Positions 26,752 through 35,793 of a stretch of DNA of 64,000 bases are shown here, one piece after another. Under the pieces are notes generated by a model. It searched no databases and had not been told where the DNA came from. It was given only the letters and a program-made list of their open reading frames with translations. The position numbers and the translations under genes were made by a program. Position 1 is the first letter of the stretch, and each line of letters starts with the position of its first letter. The stretch spans positions 62,001-126,000 of the forward strand of contig NZ_CP085339.1 of assembly GCF_020618475.1 (NCBI RefSeq). The letters are read 5' to 3'. The DNA comes from Haladaptatus halobius (lineage in GTDB: Archaea; Halobacteriota; Halobacteria; Halobacteriales; Haladaptataceae).

Positions 26752-26948
26752 CACACTATCTAACAATGCACCATTTAAAACTCATTTGGTGGACGCACAT
26801 CCGAAGACAGCAAATATGAGTCGGTACTTCAGTACGATATAGTACATATTCGCGTTCAGCGGGAGATCAGAGAGACAGAGATGTCCAGCAAGGCTACGTT
26901 CGAGATAGTTCACGATAAGGCGGGGAATGGTGTTGGCGACTCATCGTC

Positions 26949-27164
26949 TCAAACGGGAACATAATCATGGATAGTGGAGAGGAGTACCGATCTAAGCAGG
27001 GAGCCAAACGGGGGATTGAGAGCGTCAAAAAGAACGCCTCCGGGGCCGGTATACGGGTTGTCGACGACAGTTAACTGTGGATATTCAAGCCGTTTACCTG
27101 ACCTACTAAAGTCCATGTTCGCGTCATCGACCCGCGAGTGAAGCCGTGGGCTTCCGCCTTGCAT
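26949..27164 (-). repeat. Possible right-end remnant of an IS200/IS605 element
   Basis: On the minus strand the stretch at 27117-27164 reads GAAGCCCACGGCTTCACTCG followed by CGGGT, a hairpin-like sequence of the kind found at the right end of haloarchaeal tnpB elements. The peptide QGGSPRLHSR in the same place resembles the C-terminus of such transposases. No tnpB body remains. Low certainty. Confidence 0.3.
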
Positions 27165-27409
27165 CTTTGTAAAGGTTGAAGCTGACTTCCTGCCAATAGT
27201 GATGGATATTCACAAGCAACGGTACATCTCTAACGCTACTATCGCCGAATTCGGCATTTTCAGGACTCAATGAGGAGGATTAGTGACCAACTCGACTAAT
27301 GGCGTATTCGGACACTTCAACGCCTGTAGTCGGCGAAATCAGACATTTGAGGGATATCTTGTGTATTATACATCAGAGAACCCTGTATGAAGGCGAACAA
27401 GGTATTCAG

Positions 27410-28765
27410 ATGATCGAGTCTAGTCGATTCCGCCACCCGCTGGTCGCCGTTCTCGTCGCATTGGTACTGACGATCCCATGGATCGGAGCGTTCGTCTCGT
27501 ACGGTGGGTACGGAACCGTGCATCCGGGCGAAAACATCGCGCCTGTCATGGCCGTCGTCGTTGCGGGATTCGCGATCCTAGGTGCGGCGTTCCTACTCGC
27601 GTGGGCGGCCGAAACTGCCGAAAAAGACGTCCCGCAGGCGTTTGCTATAGCTGTCCTAGCGGTGCTCGCTGTCGCGCCCGAGTACGCAGTTGACGCACTG
27701 TACGCGTGGGAGGCCGGTGCTGGCTCAAGTGAAGCCGCCAATCTCGCGGTCGCCAACATGACTGGAGCGAATCGCATCCTCATCGGCCTCGGGTGGTCCG
27801 GGATCGCCCTGTTCACTATCTATCGCGCAAAACTCGCCCGCGACTCAGCGGTTGAACACCGTTCGGGATTCCTCGCGGACGTCGTCGGACTCGATCAGAA
27901 GATATCTACTGAGATTGCCTTCCTCCTTGCGGCGACGGCGTACGCGTTCTTCGTTCCCCTCGGCGGCGGCATCGGACCGTTCGACACGCTCATTCTCGTA
28001 GGCCTGTACGTGCTCTATCTCCTGGTCATCATCCGCGGTGATGTCGAGGAATCCGAAGAACACGTCGGGGTTCCCGCGTACTTCCAGCAGTATCCGAAAG
28101 TACCCCGGATTGCTGTCGTCATGTTCGGATTCGCGTTTTCGGGCGCGATCATCTTCACTGCCGTCCACCCGTTCGCCGAGGGGCTTGAGCAGTTAGGGCT
28201 GCAGTATGGCATTCCGGAGTTCTTCATGATTCAGTGGCTTGCTCCACTCGCTTCCGAGAGTCCTGAACTCATCGTCGTCGCCTACCTGGTAAACAAGGCG
28301 CGCTCGACCGCTGGGTTCAACGCACTCATTTCCTCGAAGCTCAACCAGTGGACATTACTTATTGGAACACTCGCTGTCGTCTACTCCATCTCGGCGGGAG
28401 TCATCGGAACACTTCCGTTCGATCAGAAGCAGGCCGCAGAGATCTGGATCACTGCTGCGCAGAGCTTTTTCGCCATCGCCATCCTAACAAACTTCGAAAT
28501 TAGCACTCGTGAGGCGGTCGCACTGCTCGTGCTGTTCGTCACGCAGGTTCTCGCAGAGTTCTACGTGATTCAGATATACGCTGAGCCAACGGCAACCAAC
28601 ATCAGTATGACCATTCTCTATGCCTACACAGGTGTCTACATTGTCCTTGGGATCGGGTTGTTCATTACGCGCCGCGAGAGTGTTCGTCGGCTCGTCAAAC
28701 GGACACTCTCAACCGCTCGGGCAGCACTTGGGAATGGCTCCAGTCAGCCAGAACACGCAGACTGA
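27410..28765 (+). CDS. NCX-family sodium/calcium exchanger-like membrane protein
   Basis: A 451-residue protein with about 11-12 membrane helices. Two inverted alpha-repeats are visible: APEYAVDALYAW with NMTGANRILIGLGWSG near residues 86-130, and ASESPELIVVAYLVNKARST with NQWTLLIGTL near 280-320. The acidic residues in PEY and SPE would be cation ligands. The basic tail follows the last helix. Start ATG 27410 is chosen because the upstream 37 codons are not hydrophobic and overlap the promoter region. It probably exchanges Na+ or H+ for Ca2+ across the membrane. Confidence 0.85.
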   Translation: MIESSRFRHPLVAVLVALVLTIPWIGAFVSYGGYGTVHPGENIAPVMAVVVAGFAILGAAFLLAWAAETAEKDVPQAFAIAVLAVLAVAPEYAVDALYAWEAGAGSSEAANLAVANMTGANRILIGLGWSGIALFTIYRAKLARDSAVEHRSGFLADVVGLDQKISTEIAFLLAATAYAFFVPLGGGIGPFDTLILVGLYVLYLLVIIRGDVEESEEHVGVPAYFQQYPKVPRIAVVMFGFAFSGAIIFTAVHPFAEGLEQLGLQYGIPEFFMIQWLAPLASESPELIVVAYLVNKARSTAGFNALISSKLNQWTLLIGTLAVVYSISAGVIGTLPFDQKQAAEIWITAAQSFFAIAILTNFEISTREAVALLVLFVTQVLAEFYVIQIYAEPTATNISMTILYAYTGVYIVLGIGLFITRRESVRRLVKRTLSTARAALGNGSSQPEHAD

Positions 28766-28851
28766 GTAGCGCGTATCTCTTTCCTGTGCTACATTATCAG
28801 AGGGGCGATTTAGTCGCGTCAGATATCCACTGTACATGACTCCATTCAAGC

Positions 28852-28882
28852 CCTATGCATTGAGAACACTAATCGCAACTTC
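28852..28882 (+). repeat. Three-copy short repeat, copy 1
   Basis: TATGCATTGAGAACACTAAT and the following CGCAACTTCC resemble stretches at 35622-35652 and 36782-36812. Read in the same frame, all three give a YALR-x-x-x-(S/A)-T peptide, so they may be ends of a common lost element. Confidence 0.4.
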
Positions 28883-28965
28883 CCCATGTATTGGAAGTTC
28901 CACCGGTGTTCTCGATCGAAAGACAACATTCGATACGACTCCTGCGACGGATAATCTTGGAAGGA

Positions 28966-29745
28966 TCAATCACGGCGTGAAGAATCGTGTTCAGGTGGCT
29001 GTACAGATTCCCAATAGAAATCGAACAGGTGGTTGCCCCATTGTCGTGCTTCGTCAGTGTCAGCGATAAATTCCGTTTGCGAGTCGTAGGCCCCGTCCAA
29101 TGTCGGTAGCGAAAGCAGAAGGTAGTCCTCGGTAACGGTGACCGCAACCGAAACATCCGGCACTCGAATCGTCTCCGTGGCGTCGAGCAGTGCGGGAGCA
29201 GTTTCCTTGACGACCTCCTCGAAAACGGCTTCATCAAACACGAGTCGTCCTATGTCCGCACCACTGGCTGCATCGGCCAATCGGTCGTTGTACACCGGTA
29301 TGATAGCACTGATTGAGTCTGCATTCCTCAGCCGTCGTTCGATTTCAGAGACGGCGTGTGCCGGTCGGGTTTCGGTCGCTCGTACGACCTCGCCGCCAGC
29401 AAGTTCTGAAAGACGAAGCCGAAAACGTGGCGGTATTACCGTCACATTGTGGGTCTCCCAGTAGTCTGGATCCGTCGCAAGTACTGACTCGGTTTGCTGG
29501 TAATTGTCGATAAAATCGACGATGACTTGCCCCAGTCCAGTTAGCGACCACCGTTTCGATTGTGGTTTATGTATTAATCCTTGTTCGTGTAGGCAGGTTA
29601 ACGCGTTGTATACGGCGGACTTGCTAGCGAGATCGTGGTCTACCAATGATTGGGTCGAATCACAGCCGCCAGCGATCGCGAAGAGAATGGCCGTTCGTGC
29701 GTTAGATCGGAGTACAGAGTCGATCAACGACAAGTGATCGCCCAT
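28966..29745 (-). CDS. FilR1-type winged-helix transcriptional regulator
   Basis: A 259-residue regulator. The N-terminal winged HTH (residues 8-75) has LVDHDLASKSAVYNALTCL and a wing GLIHKPQSKRWSLTGLGQV. The C-terminal part (about 115-250) follows the archaeal FilR1/DUF1724 domain, with SISAIIPVYNDRLADA and VTVTEDYLLLSLPTLDG. Such regulators are common in haloarchaea, and their effectors are mostly unknown. It stands alone, convergent with the exchanger gene. Confidence 0.82.
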   Translation of the reverse strand: MGDHLSLIDSVLRSNARTAILFAIAGGCDSTQSLVDHDLASKSAVYNALTCLHEQGLIHKPQSKRWSLTGLGQVIVDFIDNYQQTESVLATDPDYWETHNVTVIPPRFRLRLSELAGGEVVRATETRPAHAVSEIERRLRNADSISAIIPVYNDRLADAASGADIGRLVFDEAVFEEVVKETAPALLDATETIRVPDVSVAVTVTEDYLLLSLPTLDGAYDSQTEFIADTDEARQWGNHLFDFYWESVQPPEHDSSRRD

Positions 29746-30027
29746 AGCTAGAGTTCTTTACCTGGTCTCATTATCTTTTTCTCCTCAACTGAGAGTACTG
29801 CACTGGTTCCGATTGAGAAGTTGCCGTCGGGTGAACACCGTGCCCCCTAGATTCAGGCATACATGAAGCGGATTAATCTCAGCTACCGCTGACACAGTCG
29901 TATTTAGATTTCTTGTTCTATATCCTATTCATACGGTTGATATCACATAGGTATCTGACTGCAAAGTAGAACATCGCCTGAAGAATAGTTATGACGACCG
30001 ATCTCGATTGAGTACCTGGACGATATT

Positions 30028-30363
30028 ATGGTTGAAATTGAATCAATTCGATCAGTCATCGAGCAGATGGATCGGCGCGCCTCAGTAGAGTCGGTTTACG
30101 GAGAGCCGATCGAAGTAGGTGACAAAACTATCGTTCCTGTCGCAAAAATTGGGTACGGGTTTGGCGGAGGATACGGCTCTAGTGATGAAGACGAAGGCGG
30201 ATCAGGCGGAGGGGGTGGGGGTGGCATCTCGGCTACACCACTAGGAGCGCTTGAACTCACAGAGGACAATACTCGGTTCGTTCGCCTTGAGTCGAGAAAA
30301 CGGCTTCTACTGGCGTTTATAGCAGGGATTATCATCTCCCGTCTGTGGGGACGTCGCGCATAA
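30028..30363 (+). CDS. GerW/YtfJ family protein
   Basis: A 111-residue protein with the GerW core: YGEPIEVGDKTIVPVAKIGY, then a Gly-rich run with acidic insert (DEDEGGSGGGGGGG), GISATPLGALEL, and a C-terminal hydrophobic helix ending at RLWGRRA, which suggests membrane attachment. In Bacilli the family is linked to spores, but haloarchaea do not sporulate; here its role is unknown. It is unlinked to neighbours by strand and spacing. Confidence 0.82.
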   Translation: MVEIESIRSVIEQMDRRASVESVYGEPIEVGDKTIVPVAKIGYGFGGGYGSSDEDEGGSGGGGGGGISATPLGALELTEDNTRFVRLESRKRLLLAFIAGIIISRLWGRRA

Positions 30364-30602
30364 AATGAGTTCAGGTGGTTCCGATCGTGTTAAACCTATA
30401 AAAAGCGGCTAGAAGCGATCCTGTATCAGACAAGAAAGCATCTTCCACCCCCCTTGGTGTCACCTTGCTCGCGGGTAACGAGCGCTAATGATTGTAAAAT
30501 AACGTTCCATTGACGAAACCAGAATAGATTATATCTTCTTCGGAATTCAATCGTTCTTGATTGCCGAGTAAATTGATACGTCTGTACTTCTATGGGTATA
30601 CA

Positions 30603-31703
30603 ATGGCTATTTCTATCGGGTATTCATCTCAGCGTTCTTTGAAATTTTCCTTTTCGGAGTTTACTGGCGCGTTAGGAGATTCGGTTACGGTTTTTCCGGT
30701 TGTCGTCGCCATCGCCGCACTCACCGAATTGTCACTGACACATCTTCTCTTAGGGTTTGCAGCGTTCCAAATTGTGTGGGGACTCTACTATGGGCTCCCG
30801 GTATCAGTCGAACCAATGAAGGCACTCGCCGCACTCGTGATTGCAGGCGCACTCACAGCTGGGGAACTGGCAGTTGCGGGGCTCCTCGCCGGTGTTGTTC
30901 TTCTCGTGGTTGGATGGACTGGCATGCTCCGCCGAGTCGAGCGGTACGTCGGCCAGCCAGTGATTCGTGGCGTGCAAGTTGCCGTTGCACTCATCCTCCT
31001 CGAAACTGGTGTCCAACTGAGCCTCGACGGACTACCGCTCGCACTTATCGCGACGAGTGTCGCGGCGGTCGTGATTATCGCGGGGTACCAGCGTGCGAGT
31101 GCGCTTGTCGTCCTCGGTGTCGGAATCGTATTCACGGTTGCACAGACGGGTGTCCCAGCACCGCAGCTCCCTACGTTTACAGTCAATCTTCCGAGTCTGA
31201 CATCAGTCACTGGGGCAATGTTGGAAGGAACAATAGCTCAGCTTGCGATGACTGTCGGCAATGCCGCCGTTGCCACCTCGTTACTCCTCTCAGATTACTA
31301 TGACGCCAATGTCTCCTCCGACGAGCTTGCGACGAGTATGGGCGTGATGAACCTGTTTGCCATCCCGTTTGGAGCGATGCCAATGTGTCACGGCAGCGGT
31401 GGTGTCGCTGGCAAGTACGCTTTTGGAGCTCGAACTGCAGGATCGAATCTAATCCTTGGAGTCATTTATGCGGTCGCCGCCATCCTCGCAGTTGGTGTGG
31501 TTGCCGCGTTCCCACTGGCAATGCTTGGGGTCGTCCTCGTCTTGATCACCATTGAACTCGGCCGGGCTGGTCTCGACACAGAGCATATGCCGCTAACACT
31601 CGGTGTTGGGATTCTTGGACTGATAACAAATGTCGGTGTAGCATTTTCCGTGGGAATTGTTGGGCATCTGGTACTCAATCGCATTTTCCAAGTTTCGCAG
31701 TAA
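30603..31703 (+). CDS. MOT1-type molybdate/sulfate transporter
   Basis: A 366-residue membrane protein with about ten helices. It has the MOT1 signatures FSFSEFTGALGDSVTVFPV near the start and MPMCHGSGGVAGKYAFGART near residue 260. ATG 30603 is chosen as the frame before it, to 30561, lies in AT-rich promoter DNA. Family members carry molybdate or sulfate. The sulfur-handling genes just downstream make sulfate equally possible. Confidence 0.85.
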   Translation: MAISIGYSSQRSLKFSFSEFTGALGDSVTVFPVVVAIAALTELSLTHLLLGFAAFQIVWGLYYGLPVSVEPMKALAALVIAGALTAGELAVAGLLAGVVLLVVGWTGMLRRVERYVGQPVIRGVQVAVALILLETGVQLSLDGLPLALIATSVAAVVIIAGYQRASALVVLGVGIVFTVAQTGVPAPQLPTFTVNLPSLTSVTGAMLEGTIAQLAMTVGNAAVATSLLLSDYYDANVSSDELATSMGVMNLFAIPFGAMPMCHGSGGVAGKYAFGARTAGSNLILGVIYAVAAILAVGVVAAFPLAMLGVVLVLITIELGRAGLDTEHMPLTLGVGILGLITNVGVAFSVGIVGHLVLNRIFQVSQ

Positions 31704-31740
31704 GTGATGAAACCGATCTTTGCTTAGCAGATATATACGC

Positions 31741-33036
31741 TTAGTCCTCAGAAACGAGTTGATCGGGTGCGTCAGTTGCTGGAGCGGGCGGTTCGTGTGT
31801 TCCGAAGTCAGGATGTGTCTCTTCCATCCAGAGGTATACAAGGCCGCCGGAGACGAACATTAACAGACCGGTCATATAGAAGGCAGCTTCGATGTTGACA
31901 AATTGCATTGCAAGCCCGATTAGGATTGCTCCGACGGCATAGCCAGAGTCTCGCCACATCCGATAGACACCCATGCCCGACGCACGCCATGTCGGATGGG
32001 CTGCATCTCCGGGCACCGTCATTAGATTCGGATAGAGCAACGCCATTCCAACTCCTGCAACGCCCGCCATCACGGCCCATGGGAGATATCCGTCGACGGC
32101 TGTCATCCCTAAGACACCCACACCAGCTACAAACATACCCACAATCACCGGCGGTCGGCGTCCGATTCTATCTGCAAGTCCCCCAGTCCCAATTTGGAGG
32201 AAATACATGGCACTGTGAACGCCAACGACAACACCAACAGCTGCGATACCTAACCCCTGGCTTGTGAGGTAGAGCGGAACTGCAATCCAGAACAACGTAT
32301 CGACGAAATTCTCAATGTGACCAGCCTGTGCGGCCGCAAACAGCGTTTGATCGCCGTAGGTCGCCCGCTTCAGCACTTCATTGAACGGCAGGTTTGCATC
32401 GTGGTGATCATCATCACCCTCTGCATGCGCGTACTGAACCGTCTCCTTGATGAGAGAGATTGAGATAAGAAATGCCAGCACTACAACGCCAGCGAGGAAA
32501 TAGAATGGCTCCGGTCGAAGGCTCGTCTGAGCGGCTATCACACCTGTAATCCAAGCCCCGACCGCAAGGCCGGTGTAGCCAAACGCCTCATCGATGCCGA
32601 CGGCGAGACCACGTTGCTCCGGCCCAGCAAGGTCAATTTTCGCATTCACTGCCATACTCCAGGTAAGTCCTTGATTGATGCCGAGCAGGATGTTGCCGAC
32701 GGTGATCCACCACCAGTTCGGCGCGAAAATCAGGATGACCGGCAGCGGGAGTGCGGTCGCCCACCCAAGAATGAGCACAGGCTTTCGACCGTACTCTTCG
32801 CCCCATTTGCCAGCATAGAGGTTGATCAGTGATTTTACAATCCCGAAGGAAACGACGAACGAGCCGATAACGAATAACGACTTGACGCCAAGGACGTCAC
32901 GGCCTAAGACGGGGACTACAGCACGTTCTGAACCAATCGTCAATCCAGTCGCGAAGACCAGTAAGATGTGTAGCGAGAACTGTGGGAGATGCTCGCGGAT
33001 ACCCTGCGTATACTCAGGAGTGGTTTCCGTTGCCAT
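31741..33036 (-). CDS. MFS transporter
   Basis: A 431-residue 12-helix transporter. The loop between helices 2 and 3 has the family motif GKWGEEYGRKPVLILGW, repeated in the second half as GLADRIGRRPPVIVG. A long central loop is His/Asp-rich (GDDDHHDANL). It starts 12 bases after the rhodanese-MBL gene and is thus in one operon with it. A role in moving sulfur oxyanions or a related compound is suggested only by that link. Confidence 0.88.
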   Translation of the reverse strand: MATETTPEYTQGIREHLPQFSLHILLVFATGLTIGSERAVVPVLGRDVLGVKSLFVIGSFVVSFGIVKSLINLYAGKWGEEYGRKPVLILGWATALPLPVILIFAPNWWWITVGNILLGINQGLTWSMAVNAKIDLAGPEQRGLAVGIDEAFGYTGLAVGAWITGVIAAQTSLRPEPFYFLAGVVVLAFLISISLIKETVQYAHAEGDDDHHDANLPFNEVLKRATYGDQTLFAAAQAGHIENFVDTLFWIAVPLYLTSQGLGIAAVGVVVGVHSAMYFLQIGTGGLADRIGRRPPVIVGMFVAGVGVLGMTAVDGYLPWAVMAGVAGVGMALLYPNLMTVPGDAAHPTWRASGMGVYRMWRDSGYAVGAILIGLAMQFVNIEAAFYMTGLLMFVSGGLVYLWMEETHPDFGTHEPPAPATDAPDQLVSED

Positions 33037-33048
33037 AGCTATCGGTCG

Positions 33049-34155
33049 TTAATTTGCAGCACACTGATTCGGTCCTAATTCAAGTTGCCGAGCCTCTTCC
33101 TCGTCGACGTGCTCTTTCCCGACGTTCACACGTTTAATCTGCTCATGGTTAGGTGGCGTCTCAGGAATGTTTGCCGTGATCGCCTCGATAAATCCCTCTC
33201 GCTCGTATCTCAGTACCTCATTGTGCTCTCGGATGTCATGAAGGGAGGCAGTCATTGGAGGCTTAGGGGACCCAGGATCGTGAGCAGGGAGAACCAAGCG
33301 GTCGTCCGGTTCTTCGAGGAGTCGCTGGAGACTTGCATACAGGGTTACTGCGCGGTCACGAATGGCTGCATCGTTACCACCCTCGAGGTCGGGGCGACCC
33401 ACACTCTCGAGGAAGAGCGTATCGCCGGTCAGGAGAGCTTTCTCAGCTACGTTGAACGTCACACTTCCTTCGGTATGACCCGGTGTGTAGATAATCTCAA
33501 TCTCGATCGACCCCAGGGATAGCACCTGCCCATCTGCAAGTGCGGTAGCGGACGAGAGATCACCAGCGTCGGCAGGGTGGAGGTAGCGAGGGACGTCGTG
33601 GTTCACAGCGAGTTCCTGCGCGCCAGAGATGTGATCAGCATGGGCGTGTGTTTCAAGAACCGCCGTGAGCGTTGCCCCATGCGCATTAATCAGGTCGAGA
33701 TAGTTCTGCGTATACTGACTCGGATCGACGACGACAGCTTCCCCGTCATCGATAAGGACGTACGAGAGACATCCGGTTCCCGGTCGTGCCACCTGAATGA
33801 GCTGATCAGGGCCAGTGGCCGGAAGTTCCGCTGCGAGATGGACACGACTCCAGCCGCCCATTCCATCCTTAAGGGTCGTTGCCTCGTATCCAAGCTCAGT
33901 GAGCACGGTCGTCGCCGTGTCGGAGACTTCTCCTGCTGCGCAGACGGTGACGATCTCTTTGTCTTGCGGAAGTGTTTCGAGTGCTGGTTGTGCCTGCTCG
34001 GGCGACTCTTTTAGCGTATCGTAGACATCGATATTGACGCTGTCTGGGATATGCCAGCTTTCAAACTCGTCTTCATGCCGGATATCAAGAACAAGGAGCG
34101 GGTCATCCTCATTCTCCAATCGGTCTGCGAGGGTCTCTGGTGAGAGGTCTGCCAT
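33049..34155 (-). CDS. Rhodanese domain-MBL fold fusion (persulfide dioxygenase/ETHE1-like)
   Basis: A 368-residue fusion. Residues 1-110 form a rhodanese domain with the active-site segment TVCAAGEVSD (Cys72). Residues 120-350 form a metallo-beta-lactamase domain with ETHAHADHISGAQEL (metal ligands H170, H172, D174, H175), IIYTPGHTEGSVTF and LLTGDTLFLESVGRPDLEGG, typical of ETHE1/YcbL-type enzymes. It probably oxidises glutathione- or other thiol-persulfides and moves sulfane sulfur. ATG 34155 is preferred to the GTG three bases earlier. It is co-transcribed with an MFS transporter and divergent from a single rhodanese. Confidence 0.88.
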   Translation of the reverse strand: MADLSPETLADRLENEDDPLLVLDIRHEDEFESWHIPDSVNIDVYDTLKESPEQAQPALETLPQDKEIVTVCAAGEVSDTATTVLTELGYEATTLKDGMGGWSRVHLAAELPATGPDQLIQVARPGTGCLSYVLIDDGEAVVVDPSQYTQNYLDLINAHGATLTAVLETHAHADHISGAQELAVNHDVPRYLHPADAGDLSSATALADGQVLSLGSIEIEIIYTPGHTEGSVTFNVAEKALLTGDTLFLESVGRPDLEGGNDAAIRDRAVTLYASLQRLLEEPDDRLVLPAHDPGSPKPPMTASLHDIREHNEVLRYEREGFIEAITANIPETPPNHEQIKRVNVGKEHVDEEEARQLELGPNQCAAN

Positions 34156-34192
34156 CACGTACTAGGTAGCTTCGACATTGCCATATCACCAC

Positions 34193-34210
34193 TGCCAGCT
34201 ATAACTGGCA
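34193..34210. promoter_or_regulatory. Palindromic promoter element between divergent sulfur genes
   Basis: TGCCAG-CTATAA-CTGGCA is a perfect 6-bp inverted repeat around a TATA-like core, midway between the divergent starts at 34155 and 34247 (about 40 bases each way). A near copy precedes the regulator gene at 34664, suggesting one protein controls all three promoters. Confidence 0.55.
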
Positions 34211-34246
34211 CCACCTCTAATTACCCTTATTGTGTAGTACTTGGCG

Positions 34247-34570
34247 ATGGCTGGAATTAGTCCCGAAGAACTTCGTACCCGACGCCAAAACGACGCCAAT
34301 CTTCGAATTGTCGATATCCGCTCCCCGGGAGACTATGAAGAAGAGCACATTGAGGGAAGTGAGAATCTTCCCGTTCGAGAGGCATTGCTTTCTGGAAACG
34401 TCGACGAGGCACTGGAACTGTTGGATAATCTTCCCGCTGATGCTGAAATTGTTACGGTTTGTGATGCAGGCCACGTCTCGGGAGAAACAGCAAACATGCT
34501 TCGCGAGCAAGGGTACGATGCAAAGGCACTAGATAACGGACTCGAAGGGTGGAAGCAGAGTTCAGAGTAA
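34247..34570 (+). CDS. Single-domain rhodanese
   Basis: A 107-residue rhodanese-fold sulfurtransferase. It has NLRIVDIRSPGDYEEEHIEG and the active-site loop VTVCDAGHVSGETA with the catalytic Cys, and the closing GLEGWKQ. Start ATG 34247 is preferred to the TTG two codons upstream. It is divergent from the rhodanese-MBL fusion and probably works in the same sulfane-sulfur pathway. Confidence 0.9.
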   Translation: MAGISPEELRTRRQNDANLRIVDIRSPGDYEEEHIEGSENLPVREALLSGNVDEALELLDNLPADAEIVTVCDAGHVSGETANMLREQGYDAKALDNGLEGWKQSSE

Positions 34571-34609
34571 TACTCTTTCCTAATCAGTTTAGTGATTTTA
34601 TTCTTTGAA

Positions 34610-34640
34610 CACCAGCTATAACCGGTAGACTATATATAGT
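34610..34640 (+). promoter_or_regulatory. Promoter and operator-like element of the bat-type regulator
   Basis: ACCAGCTATAACCGGT at 34611-34626 is a near copy of the palindrome at 34193-34210. It is followed by the self-complementary ACTATATATAGT at 34629-34640, whose TATA core is 24-35 nt before the ATG at 34664, fitting a leaderless start. Confidence 0.5.
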
Positions 34641-34663
34641 TACGGACAGTCTATGATGCCACC

Positions 34664-35398
34664 ATGTACGAAGCATCATTCAAGATCCGTCACGAATGCC
34701 CATATCGAGAATTCTCCGAGCAGTTTCCAGATATCACAATCCGTGAATGGCACCACCACGATTGCCAGATCTTAGAGCTGTCAAGCCCAACGGCACCGTC
34801 CGAGGATCTTCTTGAAGAGATTCAACGCATCGGAGACGTCCTTCACAGTACGACCGACGACGATGGACTTTACGTGGTCGTGCAATCGTGTAAATGCCCG
34901 ATCGAGAAATCCATCATCAAGCTATTCCAGAACCACACCTGTGTGTATACCCCGCCGACCACCTATCGACAGGGATGGGAACACTATACGGTGATCGGGT
35001 TTGACGAAAGTGATATACAAGGAGTTTTGCAGGAACTAGACGAATCTCGTGAGATCGATGTCCTCTCAAAAACTTCTATTGAGAAACGCCAACTCCCTCA
35101 CAGCACGCTCTTCTCGGTCGACCGGTTGTTTGCTGGTCTTACTGATAGACAGCTCGCTGCCCTCCGACTGGCCTTAGACAACGATTACTACAACCAACCA
35201 CGAGGCGCATCGACGAAGGAGCTGGCTGAACAGACAAACATCGCGCGGGCGACATTCGAAGAACACCTCCGAAAAGCCGAAAATAAGCTCCTCACGAATG
35301 TTGAACCGTTCATTCGACTCCTCACCGAGACACAAGCATCCAATGTTCTGGGTACCCGTCAACCATCAGTGTCGTCGGAAACCGTAGAAACAGACTGA
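34664..35398 (+). CDS. Bat-type HTH transcriptional regulator
   Basis: A 244-residue regulator. The C-terminal HTH_10 (bacterio-opsin activator) domain at about 165-225 reads LTDRQLAALRLALDNDYYN, GASTKELAEQTNIARATFEE and HLRKAENKLL. The N-terminal part is a sensor domain with several cysteines (HECPYREF, HHHDCQIL, SCKCPIE, NHTCVY), which could bind metal or react with sulfur species. The promoter shares a palindrome with the neighbouring rhodanese genes, so it is a good candidate for their regulator. Effector unknown. Confidence 0.85.
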   Translation: MYEASFKIRHECPYREFSEQFPDITIREWHHHDCQILELSSPTAPSEDLLEEIQRIGDVLHSTTDDDGLYVVVQSCKCPIEKSIIKLFQNHTCVYTPPTTYRQGWEHYTVIGFDESDIQGVLQELDESREIDVLSKTSIEKRQLPHSTLFSVDRLFAGLTDRQLAALRLALDNDYYNQPRGASTKELAEQTNIARATFEEHLRKAENKLLTNVEPFIRLLTETQASNVLGTRQPSVSSETVETD

Positions 35399-35400
35399 CT

Positions 35401-35583
35401 TACACTGATCCAGTAACACCATTCTGGAGGAAAAGCATCTGTCCTGCCACCTGGAGCGGTGAGAATCGTGGTTGGGGTCTCGACGATCCAGATAGGAACT
35501 CAATCGAGGAGGTGCGTGAAATTCAGGACAAACTCGAAGACCGGATCGAGGAATTCTTCGACGAAATTGAATCCCACCAGTGA
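35401..35583 (+). pseudogene. C-terminal remnant of arsenate reductase/LMW phosphatase family
   Basis: An open frame ending at TGA 35581-35583 reads CPATWSGENRGWGLDDPDRN and EEVREIQDKLEDRIEEFFDE. This matches the C-terminal part of low-molecular-weight-phosphatase type arsenate reductases of haloarchaea (the GLDDP and REIRDEIE pattern). The catalytic N-terminal part with the CxxxxxR loop is missing. It follows directly after the regulator gene, so the break is probably old. Confidence 0.5.
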
Positions 35584-35621
35584 ACAAGATCTGAAGGAGA
35601 GGGTCCTGTGTCATCGTACTC

Positions 35622-35652
35622 TATGCATTGAGAACGACAGTCTCAACTTTTG
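35622..35652 (+). repeat. Three-copy short repeat, copy 2
   Basis: TATGCATTGAGAACGACAGT then CTCAACTTTT; the part TTGAGA-7 bases-TCTCAA can pair as a small hairpin. Closest to the copy at 36782-36812, with which it brackets the crcB pair. Confidence 0.45.
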
Positions 35653-35793
35653 GATTCCCTAGTTCAATGAGACTCACGAGTTGTCGACACTACGAGACGC
35701 TGAACACGACACGCTTAAGAACGCGTCTAGTCGCTCAATACAGTGGGTGTAGGTATCCCAGAGATGTTCAGAGTCGAAGAGTCACTCGTTCAT

